Shown in pieces: positions 36,657-46,023 of a DNA stretch of 64,000 bases. Position numbers and translations under genes: made by a program. Location of the stretch: NCBI GenBank assembly GCA_002170165.1, contig NHFY01000094.1, positions 100,486 through 164,485 of the forward strand, given 5' to 3'. The notes under the pieces were generated by a model that saw nothing but the letters and a program-made list of their open reading frames with translations, had not been told where the DNA came from and ran no database searches. The first letter of the stretch is position 1; every line of letters starts with the position of its first letter. Origin of the DNA: Flavobacteriales bacterium TMED123. Lineage in GTDB: Bacteria > Bacteroidota > Bacteroidia > Flavobacteriales > BACL11.

Positions 36657-37756
36657 TGCAGATTATCATTTTTATCATCCTGCTTTTATATGTTTTGCTT
36701 ATTTTAAAATTTACCATTGGGTGGTATAAGATAGAAAAAGCAGAAGACATCAGCTTTACTCCAAAGGTAAGTGTTGTGATTGCTTTACGTAATGAGGAAA
36801 GTCAAGTTGAAAAGTTGCTAAAAGATCTACAATCACTCATTTATCCTACTGATAAAATTGAATTTGTCCTTGTAAATGATCATTCTACAGATAATACATA
36901 TGAGCTGCTACAAAAAAATACAATCGATAATCTAATACTCATTAAATTGAAAGGGGGGCAAGGGAAAAAGCAAGCCATCTCAAAAGCTATAAGTGTAGCA
37001 GGTGGTGAGATTATTATAACAACTGATGCTGACTGCAGTTTTAATCCCAATTGGGTGCAAACTATTGCGTCTTACTTTTCAGATAAAAGGATAAAGCTAG
37101 TTTCAGGCCCTGTCATATATCAAATTCAAAAAAGTGTTTTTCAGAAATTACAATCCTTAGAATTTACCTCTTTAATTGCTAGTGGAGCAGGTGCAATAGG
37201 AAGTGGTAATGCTATCTTTTGCAATGGCGCAAATATGGCTTTTCGAAAAGATGTGTTCTTGGAAGCAAATGATTTGTTAAACAATTCTGCTGTAAGTGGT
37301 GATGATGTTTTTTTATTGCATAGTGTAAAGCAAAAATATCCAAATACAATTGTGTTTGCTAAAGATGAAGATGCTATTGTACGAACAAAGGGGACACCAT
37401 CAATAAAGGAATTTATAAATCAGAGAAAAAGATGGGCAGCAAAGAGTAGTGATTATAAGGATAGCGCAACTATTTACACCTCCTTTTTGGTATTGTTTAC
37501 GAACCTTTCTTTAATATATTTATTTGCAAACTGTATTGCTGATATTTCTGCTTTGCAAATTTTTGGATGCTTTTACATTACAAAGTTTCTTATTGATATG
37601 CTACTACTTTATCCTGCTTTAAAGTTTTTCAAACGAACTGATTTAGTAAAATGGATTTTGCCTTTCGAGATTTTCTATTCTTTTTATATAGTTTTGATTG
37701 TAATTTTATCATTTACCCAATCCTTCAACTGGAAAGGCAGAATACAAAAAAAATAA
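36656..37756 (+). CDS. Membrane-anchored family 2 glycosyltransferase
   Basis: A protein of 366 residues: N-terminal membrane helix (3-20), GT-A domain with VSVVIALRNEE, FVLVNDHSTDNT and the DxD-type TTDADCSFNP. The QRKRW acceptor motif lies near 255, followed by two or three C-terminal membrane segments. This is the processive or lipid-linked GT2 architecture, as in ceramide or polyprenol glucosyltransferases. It starts in the stop codon of the flippase-like gene and abuts the permease gene with no spacer. Donor and acceptor unknown. Confidence 0.88.
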   Translation: MQIIIFIILLLYVLLILKFTIGWYKIEKAEDISFTPKVSVVIALRNEESQVEKLLKDLQSLIYPTDKIEFVLVNDHSTDNTYELLQKNTIDNLILIKLKGGQGKKQAISKAISVAGGEIIITTDADCSFNPNWVQTIASYFSDKRIKLVSGPVIYQIQKSVFQKLQSLEFTSLIASGAGAIGSGNAIFCNGANMAFRKDVFLEANDLLNNSAVSGDDVFLLHSVKQKYPNTIVFAKDEDAIVRTKGTPSIKEFINQRKRWAAKSSDYKDSATIYTSFLVLFTNLSLIYLFANCIADISALQIFGCFYITKFLIDMLLLYPALKFFKRTDLVKWILPFEIFYSFYIVLIVILSFTQSFNWKGRIQKK

Positions 37757-38809
37757 ATGCAAGTAGCTTCATTAAATAAATTGGCATGGCAAAAACTAAA
37801 GCAGAATAATCTTGCTTTTTTTGCATTGTTTTTTATTACGTTGTCTGTCTTTTTAGCACTTTTTGCAGTAGTCATCAGTCCAGATAAAACACCCAAGGCT
37901 AATGAGATGCATATTGAACTAGCTACTCTAAAACCATTAACCAAAGTTACATTTTTCGAAAGCCCAAAAGAGCAAGTTGTTGAAGTGTCATATTTAGAAG
38001 CTATGATATTTGGAAGACCTTCAAAAACAAATAAGATTCCAATTAGCAGTTATGAAGAGGTTGAAAAAGGGGTTTTTTATCTTCCTTATCAATCAGCAAT
38101 GCCGAAAACATATTATGGGGAATTTGAAATTAATGAGCAAACTTTTTGGTTTGGCACAGATAAATATGGAAGAGATTTGCTCAGCAGAATTCTTTTGGGA
38201 ACTAGAGTTTCTCTTGCAGTTGGCTTTATTGCTGTGCTTATTTCCTTACTAATAGGAATTAGTTTAGGTGCTGTTGCAGGTTATTTTAGAGGTAAGGTTG
38301 ATGATGTAATAATGTGGCTAATTAATGTCGTTTGGTCTATTCCTACTTTGCTAATGGTAATTGCTATTTCACTTGCTTTAGGAAAAGGCTTTTGGCAAGT
38401 ATTTGTGGCGGTAGGTTTAACAATGTGGGTTGAAGTAGCTCGTGTTGTAAGAGGGCAAGTACTATTCATTAGAGAACTAGAATATGTCGAAGCAGGAAAG
38501 GCTTTAGCATATCAATCATCTCGCATCATTTTCAAACACATCTTACCCAATGTAATAGGGCCAGTAATTGTAATATCGGCAGCCAATTTTGCAGCTGCAA
38601 TATTGATAGAAGCAGGACTTTCCTTCTTAGGAATAGGCGCTCAACCACCTATGCCAAGTTGGGGAGGAATGATAAAAGACCATTATGCATACATTATTAT
38701 GGATAAAGCCTATTTAGCCATAATTCCAGGTTTGGCTATCATGAGTTTAGTGTTGGCTTTTATGCTTTTGGGTAATGGGCTTAGAGATGCATTTGATGTA
38801 AAAAATTAA
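37757..38809 (+). CDS. OppC/DppC-type ABC transporter permease (orphan)
   Basis: A protein of 350 residues. After membrane helix 1 (about 22-42) comes an enlarged extracytoplasmic part (about 45-135). The permease core has FWFGTDKYGRDLLSRILLGTR, which I cite as FWFGTDKYGRDLLSR, the family signature before helix 2, and the EAA-like loop EYVEAGKALAYQSSRIIFKHI (core EAGKALAY). It ends RDAFDVKN. No OppB, ATPase or binding-protein gene is adjacent, so the partners must be elsewhere. It is probably a peptide importer subunit. It is transcribed with the glycosyltransferase upstream (0 bp) and the DUF2179 gene downstream (4 bp). Confidence 0.9.
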   Translation: MQVASLNKLAWQKLKQNNLAFFALFFITLSVFLALFAVVISPDKTPKANEMHIELATLKPLTKVTFFESPKEQVVEVSYLEAMIFGRPSKTNKIPISSYEEVEKGVFYLPYQSAMPKTYYGEFEINEQTFWFGTDKYGRDLLSRILLGTRVSLAVGFIAVLISLLIGISLGAVAGYFRGKVDDVIMWLINVVWSIPTLLMVIAISLALGKGFWQVFVAVGLTMWVEVARVVRGQVLFIRELEYVEAGKALAYQSSRIIFKHILPNVIGPVIVISAANFAAAILIEAGLSFLGIGAQPPMPSWGGMIKDHYAYIIMDKAYLAIIPGLAIMSLVLAFMLLGNGLRDAFDVKN

Positions 38810-38813
38810 AATT

Positions 38814-39314
38814 ATGGATTTATTTTTTTCGTCACTTATTATTTTCTTATTGAGGTTGGCAGACCAAAGTTTAGGGACATTTAGAGCCTTATTGGTTGGC
38901 AAAAATAGACCGATTTATGCCGCACTTATAGGGCTTATTGAGTCGGCTATATGGATAGTAGCAATCTCTCAAGTTGTAAAAGATATTGATGATCCTGTGC
39001 TGATTAGTGCCTATGCTTCAGGATTTGCAGCAGGCACCATTTTAGGCTCTTACATAGAGCGAATTGTTGGCGTGGGGAATGTTGTGGTGCGCGTTTTTTG
39101 CCCAGCTAATTCTCCTTCTGTTGCCGAAACGCTTAGAGAAAACGGGCATGGTGTAACTGTAATAGATGGAGAAGGAAAAGATGGAGCGGTAAAAATTTAT
39201 TTGTGTGTGATTGCTAGGCAAAAGCTAAAATCAGTGTTAAGTACCATTGAAGAAATCAACCCAAATGCTTATATTACTACCGATATGGCGAATCCTACTT
39301 CTTTAAAAAAGTAA
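38814..39314 (+). CDS. UPF0316 / DUF2179 domain membrane protein
   Basis: A protein of 166 residues with three membrane segments in the first 95 (DUF5698-type, containing RLADQSLGTFRALLVGK). A cytosolic alpha/beta DUF2179 domain follows (about 100-160, with EEINPNAYITTDM), which in YitT-like proteins is a possible ligand sensor. Function unknown. It is the last gene of the 35679 run; its end overlaps that of the convergent fatty-acid transporter gene by 12 bp. Confidence 0.85.
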   Translation: MDLFFSSLIIFLLRLADQSLGTFRALLVGKNRPIYAALIGLIESAIWIVAISQVVKDIDDPVLISAYASGFAAGTILGSYIERIVGVGNVVVRVFCPANSPSVAETLRENGHGVTVIDGEGKDGAVKIYLCVIARQKLKSVLSTIEEINPNAYITTDMANPTSLKK

Positions 39315-40646
39315 TAACCCTCCGATAAAAATTACTACACCAGCAAGCAGTAAGATTAAAGTATAAGGCAAAATTTCTTTGGCTTTTAGTCCAGTAACTG
39401 CAAGCAGTGGTAAAGCCCAAAAGGGTTGTAGCATATTGGTGAGTTGGTCGCCATAAGCTAGTGCCATTACACTTTTTGGGATACTTACACCAAGTTGATT
39501 AGCAGCATCCACTATAATAGGGCCTTGTACTGCCCATTGCCCGCCACCGCTAGGGACAAATACATTTATAATACCAGCACTGATAAAAGTAAAAATTGGA
39601 AAAGTGGTTTCATTTGCAATACTTACAAAAAAGTCAGACATAATCTGCACCATGCCTGAATGATTCATAATACCCATAACACCAAAATAAAGCGGAAATT
39701 GAATTAAAATTCCCGCAGCTCCAGAGATTGCACTATCAACTCCTTTGAGGAAATTAAAGAAACTTTTATGCATGATTATGGCACATCCTAATAGCACCAA
39801 ATTGATATAGTTTGGATTAATTACTTTTAAGGAGATAACCTCAGGCAAGATAAAGGCCTTATAAAAAGCATAGAAAAAAATTATGCCTCCAAACAGATAT
39901 GACAGCATTGTTGAATGATCTAATTTTTCAGCTCCACTTAGCGCTATTTTTTCTGTATTCTCTTCTGTTACTAATTGAAGCCTTTCACCTTCTTTTTGTT
40001 TTCCTAAATAATACATTAGTAGGGGAAGAGCAATCAGTAAAATTATGCTGATACAAATATTCATAGTAGAAAAAACAGTTTCAGCTTGAGAAATTACGCC
40101 AATTTGCTTGGTTAAAAAATGGCCTTCTTCTGCAATTTTTATGGGTGCAGATCCAGAGATGCCACCATGCCATACCATTAAGCCTGAATAGCCTGCTGCA
40201 CCAACTAATGGATAATTTAATTTGACACCTTCTTTAGTGGCATGCTCTCCCACTTTTCTTGCAAAAATTGCTCCAAAAATAAGCCCCAATCCCCAATTAA
40301 AAAATGCAACCAATAGAGTAGAAAAAGTAATAATTGCTGCTGCATTAGCAGTGTTGTTGCAATACTGGGTTCCTTTTGCTATAAGCTTATCTATTGGTTC
40401 GCTTAACGCTAACACATGTCCAAGCACTAGCATCAGCATCATTTGCATAGCAAATAACAAAAGATCAGAATTCCAAAGCCCCTGTTCCCAAAAGCTGAGT
40501 AATTGGATAAAATGATTTTCCTGCTGTTGAGGGCTAGTTAAAAATAGGGCTAATAAAAAGGTAAGAAAAGTGAGCAATACTGCAATTGTAAATGGAGTTG
40601 GCAGTACCGATTTAAATAACTTTTCAAACCGATTAGCAAAGGTCAT
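39303..40646 (-). CDS. Short-chain fatty acid transporter, AtoE family
   Basis: A protein of 447 residues with about 12 membrane helices. It carries the AtoE landmarks KSVLPTPFTIAVLLTFLTF near the start, NWGLGLIFGAIFAR, WHGGISGSAP and the late FVPSGGGQWAVQGPI. The E. coli homologue takes up short-chain fatty acids such as butyrate. It is followed upstream on the same strand by DUF3127 (3 bp apart), a pairing with no obvious functional logic. Confidence 0.92.
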   Translation of the reverse strand: MTFANRFEKLFKSVLPTPFTIAVLLTFLTFLLALFLTSPQQQENHFIQLLSFWEQGLWNSDLLLFAMQMMLMLVLGHVLALSEPIDKLIAKGTQYCNNTANAAAIITFSTLLVAFFNWGLGLIFGAIFARKVGEHATKEGVKLNYPLVGAAGYSGLMVWHGGISGSAPIKIAEEGHFLTKQIGVISQAETVFSTMNICISIILLIALPLLMYYLGKQKEGERLQLVTEENTEKIALSGAEKLDHSTMLSYLFGGIIFFYAFYKAFILPEVISLKVINPNYINLVLLGCAIIMHKSFFNFLKGVDSAISGAAGILIQFPLYFGVMGIMNHSGMVQIMSDFFVSIANETTFPIFTFISAGIINVFVPSGGGQWAVQGPIIVDAANQLGVSIPKSVMALAYGDQLTNMLQPFWALPLLAVTGLKAKEILPYTLILLLAGVVIFIGGLLLF

Positions 40647-40649
40647 TTT

Positions 40650-41012
40650 CTAAAAAGGTAAATCGTCTTCTTCTGAAGCTGGTGCATCAAAAACAGGTGG
40701 TTCTTCTAAGTGCTCATTTTCAGCAATTTCTTCTCCTATTTTTTCAATTTTCCAAGCATCTACATTGTGAAAATACCTGCCATTCCATTCTCTTGAAGAA
40801 AGGTTGAACGACACTTCTACTTGATCGCCAATATTATAATGCTCCAACATAGCGATTTTGTCATCACCAAAAAGTTGGAAACAAATTTCTGGATTGTACT
40901 GTGCTCCTGTATCTAAAAGGAAAGATTGTTTTTTCCATTCTTTTCCAGCTTTTGATGTTCCGCTTTCTACACTTAATTTACTGCTAATTTTTCCTTTTAC
41001 CGATAAACTCAT
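40650..41012 (-). CDS. DUF3127 protein, OB-fold-like with SSB-type acidic tip
   Basis: A protein of 120 residues. The body (about 1-95) reads as a five-strand OB-like barrel (SVKGKISSKLSV, WKKQSFLLDTG, NIGDQVEVSFNLSSREW, FHNVDAWKIEKI). The tail is acidic and ends EEDDLPF. The last residues resemble the DDDIPF tip by which SSB recruits repair proteins. I therefore propose a single-stranded nucleic-acid binder with an SSB-like protein-docking tail; DUF3127 has no function known to me. It has its own leader and precedes atoE by 3 bp. Confidence 0.8.
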   Translation of the reverse strand: MSLSVKGKISSKLSVESGTSKAGKEWKKQSFLLDTGAQYNPEICFQLFGDDKIAMLEHYNIGDQVEVSFNLSSREWNGRYFHNVDAWKIEKIGEEIAENEHLEEPPVFDAPASEEDDLPF

Positions 41013-41071
41013 TTGTTTTGATTTTTAATTTGAAAAGCAAATATAAAACTTAATAATCTTCCTATTTGCTT

Positions 41072-41103
41072 TTGCGAAAAAATGTTAAAAAATAATATAT
41101 TTG
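41072..41103 (+). promoter_or_regulatory. Promoter of tRNA-Leu
   Basis: TTG (41072-41074), 21-base spacer, TATATTTG (41096-41103), then CGCCC. The box ends 12 bases before the mature 5' end of the tRNA. Confidence 0.78.
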
Positions 41104-41115
41104 CGCCCTTAGTTA

Positions 41116-41197
41116 GCGGCTGTGATGGAATTGGTAGACATGCTAGACTTAGGATCTAGTGCCGCAAGGCGTGGGGGTTCGACTCCCTTCAGCCGCA
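41116..41197 (+). tRNA. tRNA-Leu, anticodon UAG
   Basis: A class II tRNA of 82 nt. The acceptor stem GCGGCTG / CAGCCGC is perfect, with discriminator A at 41197. The D-arm contains GGTAGAC. The anticodon stem CTAGA / TCTAG encloses loop CTTAGGA, giving anticodon TAG. The variable arm GCCGC-AA-GGCG is long, as in Leu tRNAs. The T-loop is TTCGACT. CCA is not encoded (the genome reads ACAG), so it must be added after transcription. Confidence 0.96.
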
Positions 41198-41204
41198 CAG
41201 GTTA

Positions 41205-41230
41205 AAGCAAGCATTTTCGCTTGCTTTTTC
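41205..41230 (+). terminator. Terminator of tRNA-Leu
   Basis: Stem AAGCAAGC / GCTTGCTT (41205-41226) with loop ATTTTC, followed by TTTC and a T-rich tract. It ends 8 bases after the tRNA begins its 3' trailer, so the primary transcript is short. Confidence 0.85.
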
Positions 41231-41265
41231 TTTTTTTATGATTTTTCAAATCAGTAAAATTAATG

Positions 41266-41273
41266 TATTTTTG
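41266..41273 (+). promoter_or_regulatory. -7 element of tig
   Basis: TATTTTTG followed by CAGCCC, the same arrangement as at rplU. It lies 26 bases before the tig ATG. No clear TTG is found at the expected distance. Confidence 0.6.
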
Positions 41274-41299
41274 CAGCCCTTTTAAAAACAACATAATTT

Positions 41300-42655
41300 A
41301 TGAAAATCACACAAAGCAAAACCAAAGATTTAATGGCGACCTTAAAGGTTGAAGTAGTGGAGAAAGACTATAGAGAAAATGTAGATAAAATATTGAAAGA
41401 CTATAGAAAAAAGGCGCAAATGCCTGGCTTCAGAAAAGGCAAAACGCCAATGTCAATTATTAATAAACAATACAAAACCTCAGTAACTGTTGAGCAAGTA
41501 AATAGACTAATTCAAGACGAACTGTATAAGCACATAACTGAAAATAAGGTAAAAGTTTTAGGAAGCCCAATGCCTATGAAATCAGAAAAAACAATCGATT
41601 GGGAAAAGGATGTGGATTTTTCATTTGATTTTGAGATAGGTTTATCTCCAGAGTTTGATATAAAGATTACCAAAAAAGACAAACTTACTTATTACAACAT
41701 AAAGGCAGATGAGAAACTGCTTGATCAGTATTGTAATGATATTGCAAAACGATATGGCGCAATGGGAAATGTTGATAAATCTGAGGAGCGAGATTTGGTT
41801 TTTTGTAAAATTGAGCAATTGGATATAGAAGGAAATCTAATGAAAAATGGCATCAAAAATGAGGCTACAGTTTCCATGGAATTTATTGCTGACAAAAAAA
41901 TAAAGCAGCAATTTGTAGGTGTAAAATCAGCAGATACAATAAAAGTAAATGTGATGAAAGCATTTACTAATCATTCCGATTTAAGTGCAATGCTCAATGT
42001 AAAGCATGAGGAAATTCACAATCTGGTATCAGAAGAATTTCAATTTACTATTCAAAACATCAGCCGTTTAACGCCTGCTAAGTTAAATAAAGAGCTTTTT
42101 GATAAAGTATATGGAGAAGGAAATGCAAAAACGCTTAAAGCTTTTCGTGCTAAAATAAAGGATGAGGCAGAAATGAGTTTTGTTGGTGAAAGCGATAGAA
42201 TGCTAAAAAATGATGTGGTTAATTATCTGTTAGAAAAAAATAAATTTGAAATTCCTGATAACTTTTTGAAAAGATGGCTTGTACAAACATCAGAAAAACC
42301 AATAACGCTAGAGCAAGTAGAAAGCGAATACGATATGTATTCTAAAAGTTTGAGATGGCAACTTATTGAGAATAAAATAAGCGAGCATTACGAAATTAAA
42401 ATTGAGCAAGAAGAGATGCTTTCTCATGCAAAGTCGCTAATTTCTGGGCAAATGATGCAATATGGACAGTCGGTTTTAGATGATGAAAAAATGAATGAAA
42501 TTGCAGATAGCATTCTAAAAAAAGAAGAAGAAAGAAAGAAGATAATTGATCAAATTTACGATAAAAAAACACTAGATGTTTATAAATCGAACTTCAAACT
42601 TACAGACAAAGACATTTCTTATGATGATTTTGTTAAATTAGCATCAGAAAAATAA
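41300..42655 (+). CDS. tig: Trigger factor
   Basis: A ribosome-bound chaperone of 451 residues. The N-terminal ribosome-binding domain has MPGFRKGKTP, close to the GFRxGxxP signature. The middle FKBP-like domain (about 150-245) is divergent, as in other Bacteroidota, and lacks an obvious PPIase pocket. The long helical C-terminal domain forms the cradle. The tig-clpP-clpX order is the classic one, here with 47 and 3 bp gaps. tRNA-Leu lies directly upstream but is separated by its own terminator. Confidence 0.93.
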   Translation: MKITQSKTKDLMATLKVEVVEKDYRENVDKILKDYRKKAQMPGFRKGKTPMSIINKQYKTSVTVEQVNRLIQDELYKHITENKVKVLGSPMPMKSEKTIDWEKDVDFSFDFEIGLSPEFDIKITKKDKLTYYNIKADEKLLDQYCNDIAKRYGAMGNVDKSEERDLVFCKIEQLDIEGNLMKNGIKNEATVSMEFIADKKIKQQFVGVKSADTIKVNVMKAFTNHSDLSAMLNVKHEEIHNLVSEEFQFTIQNISRLTPAKLNKELFDKVYGEGNAKTLKAFRAKIKDEAEMSFVGESDRMLKNDVVNYLLEKNKFEIPDNFLKRWLVQTSEKPITLEQVESEYDMYSKSLRWQLIENKISEHYEIKIEQEEMLSHAKSLISGQMMQYGQSVLDDEKMNEIADSILKKEEERKKIIDQIYDKKTLDVYKSNFKLTDKDISYDDFVKLASEK

Positions 42656-42702
42656 ATTCAATTTTCTGAAAACTAATAGCAATTAACAAATAATATATCA
42701 TC

Positions 42703-43377
42703 ATGGATTTCGAAAAAGATTTTAAAAAGTTTGCAACAAAAGATAGAGGAATTAGCTCTATAGCAGTTGATAATTTTACTTCCGCTTACGGCAATTATAT
42801 TTCCCCAACAATTATTGAGGAGCGCCAATTAAACATTGCTACTATGGATGTTTTCTCTAGGTTAATGATGGATAGAATCATCTTTTTGGGAGTGCCGATT
42901 AATGATTATGTGGCCAATATTATCCAAGCACAATTGTTGTATTTAGATTCATTGCATCAGGATAAAGACATCTTAATTTACTTAAATACTCCAGGAGGAA
43001 GCGTTTATGCTGGGCTTGGCATATATGATACCATGCAGTATATTAATTGTGATATTTCTACCATTTGTACAGGAATGGCTGCTTCTATGGGGGCTGTGCT
43101 TTTGTGTGCTGGAGCTAAAGGAAAGCGAACAGCATTAAAACACTCTAGAGTGATGATTCATCAACCAATGGGAGGCGCAAGCGGGCAAGCATCAGATATT
43201 GAGATTACTGCCAAGGAAATTCAGAAATTGAAAAAAGAACTTTACGAAATCATTGCACATCATACAGGGCAAGGCTACAAACAAGTGTGGAAAGATGGTG
43301 ATAGAGATTATTGGATGACCTCAGATGAAGCACTTAAATACGGTATGATTGATGAGGTATTAGTAAGTAGCAAGTAA
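42703..43377 (+). CDS. clpP: ATP-dependent Clp protease proteolytic subunit
   Basis: A serine protease of 224 residues. Catalytic Ser128 is in GMAASMGAV, His153 in MIHQPMGG, and an Asp lies in the HTGQGYKQVWKDGDRD region. An N-terminal extension of roughly 25 residues precedes the usual axial-loop region. It forms a tetradecamer with ClpX as unfoldase. clpX starts 3 bp after its stop. Confidence 0.96.
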   Translation: MDFEKDFKKFATKDRGISSIAVDNFTSAYGNYISPTIIEERQLNIATMDVFSRLMMDRIIFLGVPINDYVANIIQAQLLYLDSLHQDKDILIYLNTPGGSVYAGLGIYDTMQYINCDISTICTGMAASMGAVLLCAGAKGKRTALKHSRVMIHQPMGGASGQASDIEITAKEIQKLKKELYEIIAHHTGQGYKQVWKDGDRDYWMTSDEALKYGMIDEVLVSSK

Positions 43378-43380
43378 AAT

Positions 43381-44619
43381 ATGGCTGATAAAGAAATCAT
43401 AAAATGTTCCTTTTGCGACAAAGATAAGCAAGATACCAATGTGCTTATTGCAGGCATAAATGCACACATTTGTGATTCTTGTATAGACCAAGCAATTGGA
43501 ATAGTTGAAGCTGAAAAATCTGGCAAAGATGCATCAGAACTTTCCGAGCATTTCAAACTACTAAAGCCAAAGGAAATAAAAATCCATTTGGACAAGCATG
43601 TGATTGGGCAAGATGCCGCTAAAAAGGTATTGGCTGTTGCTGTTTATAATCATTACAAAAGATTAATGCAGCCTTTAAAGAAAGAGCAAGAAGTTGAAAT
43701 TGAGAAATCCAATATTATTATGGCGGGAGAGACGGGAACTGGAAAAACTTTACTTGCCAGAACAATTGCTAAGATGTTAAATGTTCCTTTTTGTATTGCA
43801 GATGCTACTGTGCTTACAGAAGCAGGATATGTTGGTGAAGATGTAGAAAGTATACTTTCACGCCTTTTGCAAGTTGCGGATTATGATGTAAAAGCTGCAG
43901 AAAGGGGTATCGTTTTTATTGATGAAATTGATAAAATTGCCCGTAAAAATGACAATCCTTCCATCACTAGAGATGTAAGTGGAGAAGGCGTGCAACAAGC
44001 CATGCTCAAATTATTGGAAGGATCGGTTGTAAATGTTCCTCCTCAAGGAGGAAGAAAACATCCAGAACAAAAAATGATTGCCGTAAATACTGCTAATATT
44101 TTATTCATTTGTGGAGGTGCCTTTGATGGTATTGATAGTAGAATAGGAAGCCGATTGAACACCCAAGCAATAGGCTACAAAAAATCTACCGATAAAACGA
44201 TTGATAAACAAGATATTTTACAATATGTTGCCCCACAAGATTTGAAAAGTTTTGGTCTTATTCCAGAACTTATAGGCAGAATGCCCATACTTACTTATTT
44301 GAAACCTCTAGATAAAAAGGCGCTTAGAGCAATACTTACTAAACCAAAAAATGCTATCATAAAGCAATACGAAAAACTTTTTGAGATGGATGGTATCACG
44401 CTTTCATTTGATGAACAAGCCTTGAATTTAATAGTAGAAAAAGCCATTGAATATAAATTAGGGGCAAGAGGATTGCGATCTATATGTGAGGCAATTATGC
44501 TTGACGCTATGTTTGATATACCTTCTGATGAAAATAAAAAAGAGAAGCTGAATATCAGCCTTTCTTATGCCCAAGAAAAGTTAAATAAAGTATCGCTAAA
44601 AAAATTAAAAGCGGCTTAG
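43381..44619 (+). CDS. clpX: ATP-dependent Clp protease ATPase subunit ClpX
   Basis: An AAA+ unfoldase of 412 residues. The N-terminal zinc-binding domain has CSFCDKDK and CDSC; the Walker A region is [10 protein letters not shown] and the pore loop is [10 protein letters not shown]. The ClpP-docking loop is AIGYKKS, with Tyr where E. coli has Phe (IGF). It delivers tagged proteins to ClpP. The stop codon overlaps the end of the convergent lipoprotein gene by 4 bp (TTAG). Confidence 0.97.
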   Translation: MADKEIIKCSFCDKDKQDTNVLIAGINAHICDSCIDQAIGIVEAEKSGKDASELSEHFKLLKPKEIKIHLDKHVIGQDAAKKVLAVAVYNHYKRLMQPLKKEQEVEIEKSNIIMAGETGTGKTLLARTIAKMLNVPFCIADATVLTEAGYVGEDVESILSRLLQVADYDVKAAERGIVFIDEIDKIARKNDNPSITRDVSGEGVQQAMLKLLEGSVVNVPPQGGRKHPEQKMIAVNTANILFICGGAFDGIDSRIGSRLNTQAIGYKKSTDKTIDKQDILQYVAPQDLKSFGLIPELIGRMPILTYLKPLDKKALRAILTKPKNAIIKQYEKLFEMDGITLSFDEQALNLIVEKAIEYKLGARGLRSICEAIMLDAMFDIPSDENKKEKLNISLSYAQEKLNKVSLKKLKAA

Positions 44620-45452
44620 GGTACTACAATCAAATAGCTTTCCTCATTTATAGTAACGGAGTAATCACAATTACATCCATCTATTCCATAATCAATTACC
44701 CTATCTGAATAACCATTAGGACTTACTTTTACTTTTCCGCTTACAATTGCACATCTTTTATTATAGGTTACAGTAGGCAACAAACATCCCAAATTTACCT
44801 CTAAACTATCAGTGATTTCTACAGTAAAATCATTATTGTTGAGCCCATTTCCTGAAGCAGTCCCTACAACTTTATAAACATCATCAAAAGGATTTTGAGT
44901 GGTGTTTTTTCCCTCTGTCCAAATCCTGGTCCTGTTTGAAACCCAATCAATTCTACCAATTTCGGTTGTAATGTTGGCATCAACTGCTATGTCAAAAACC
45001 ATATGTACCTCTGCATTTCTTCCCAGATTTGTAATTGTTCTGCTTCCTTGCACCCAATTTGTGCTATTTACATAATAATGATTGAAGGTAGTAGTAATCA
45101 CAGCTAATGAATCTTGATATGGGGCAGTATAGATTACAATGATTTTCCCCCTTCTTAGTTTGCCATACTCATCTAGGCAATCAACTTCTCCAAAGTCAAT
45201 TATTAAGGTATCTGCATCAGAAGAATCAGCCGCTATGGATTTGTAGTTAGCACAGGAAGATTTGCTCAATCCATTATCATTAAAGCCATCTTCCACTACT
45301 CTATTAATATCGTTAAATATATTTTCAGCAAACAAATGGTCTTGTGATGCTTGTGTACTTGTCTGATTGGGAGTGTTCACTATTTCTTCATCCTTACAAG
45401 CATAAAGTAAAATGCAAAAAATAACAAGCAAAAAAAATGTCTTTGTCCTCAT
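44616..45452 (-). CDS. Predicted lipoprotein, function unknown
   Basis: A protein of 278 residues from ATG at 45452, chosen because it starts a lipoprotein signal ([19 protein letters not shown]). An ATG at 45485 would add 11 polar residues. The mature chain is mostly beta-strand with repeated Thr-rich motifs ([38 protein letters not shown]). Seven or more Cys lie in the second half, including INGCNCDY-like spacing ([12 protein letters not shown]) suggestive of disulfides. The family resembles surface lipoproteins found singly in many flavobacteria. No function can be given. Confidence 0.75.
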   Translation of the reverse strand: MRTKTFFLLVIFCILLYACKDEEIVNTPNQTSTQASQDHLFAENIFNDINRVVEDGFNDNGLSKSSCANYKSIAADSSDADTLIIDFGEVDCLDEYGKLRRGKIIVIYTAPYQDSLAVITTTFNHYYVNSTNWVQGSRTITNLGRNAEVHMVFDIAVDANITTEIGRIDWVSNRTRIWTEGKNTTQNPFDDVYKVVGTASGNGLNNNDFTVEITDSLEVNLGCLLPTVTYNKRCAIVSGKVKVSPNGYSDRVIDYGIDGCNCDYSVTINEESYLIVVP

Positions 45453-45516
45453 ATTATGTAGTTTCTTATTTGTGTTTTTGAACATAAATCATTTCATTAT
45501 TTAAATTTTTGTAAAA

Positions 45517-46023
45517 CTACTGATTTTTCTCTAAAGTAATAAAATCAAAATTATAGAGATGTTTTTCATCTGCTTGATTCTGGATTCTTGATATCTCTTT
45601 CCAATCTTTATTCAGTCCTGGAAAAAAAGTATCTCCTTCAAAAGATTGATGCACTTTTGTTAAATAGATCTTATCTACTAAATTTGCTTCTAATGCTAGT
45701 TTATAGATTTGCCCACCTCCAATAATAAACGCTTCATCCTCTCCATTATGTTTAGCAATTTGTAATGCTTCCTCAATTGAGCTGACTACCATACAGCCAT
45801 CCGCCTTATAGGCAGTTTGTCGTGTAATTACCACATTGGTTCTATTGGGCAATGGTCTGAATTTATGAGGAATGGACTCAAAATTTTTTCGTCCCATAAT
45901 CACATGATGTCCCATAGTGGTATCTTTGAAAAAACGCATGTCTTTAGGCAAATGCCAAATAAGGTCATTGTCTTTTCCAATCACGCCATTTTCGGATGCA
46001 GCTACAATTAGTGAAACTTTCAT
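45517..46023 (-). CDS. folA: Dihydrofolate reductase
   Basis: An enzyme of 168 residues that reduces dihydrofolate with NADPH. It starts VSLIVAASENGVIGKDNDLIWHLPKDM (landmarks GVIGKDN and WHLPKDM), has the substrate Asp replaced by the usual DMRFFKDTT context, IMGRKNFESIP and EAFIIGGGQIYKLAL. It lies directly after the saccharopine-dehydrogenase-like gene (TAATG) and is the end of the operon that also contains thyA, whose reaction produces its substrate. Confidence 0.95.
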   Translation of the reverse strand: MKVSLIVAASENGVIGKDNDLIWHLPKDMRFFKDTTMGHHVIMGRKNFESIPHKFRPLPNRTNVVITRQTAYKADGCMVVSSIEEALQIAKHNGEDEAFIIGGGQIYKLALEANLVDKIYLTKVHQSFEGDTFFPGLNKDWKEISRIQNQADEKHLYNFDFITLEKNQ

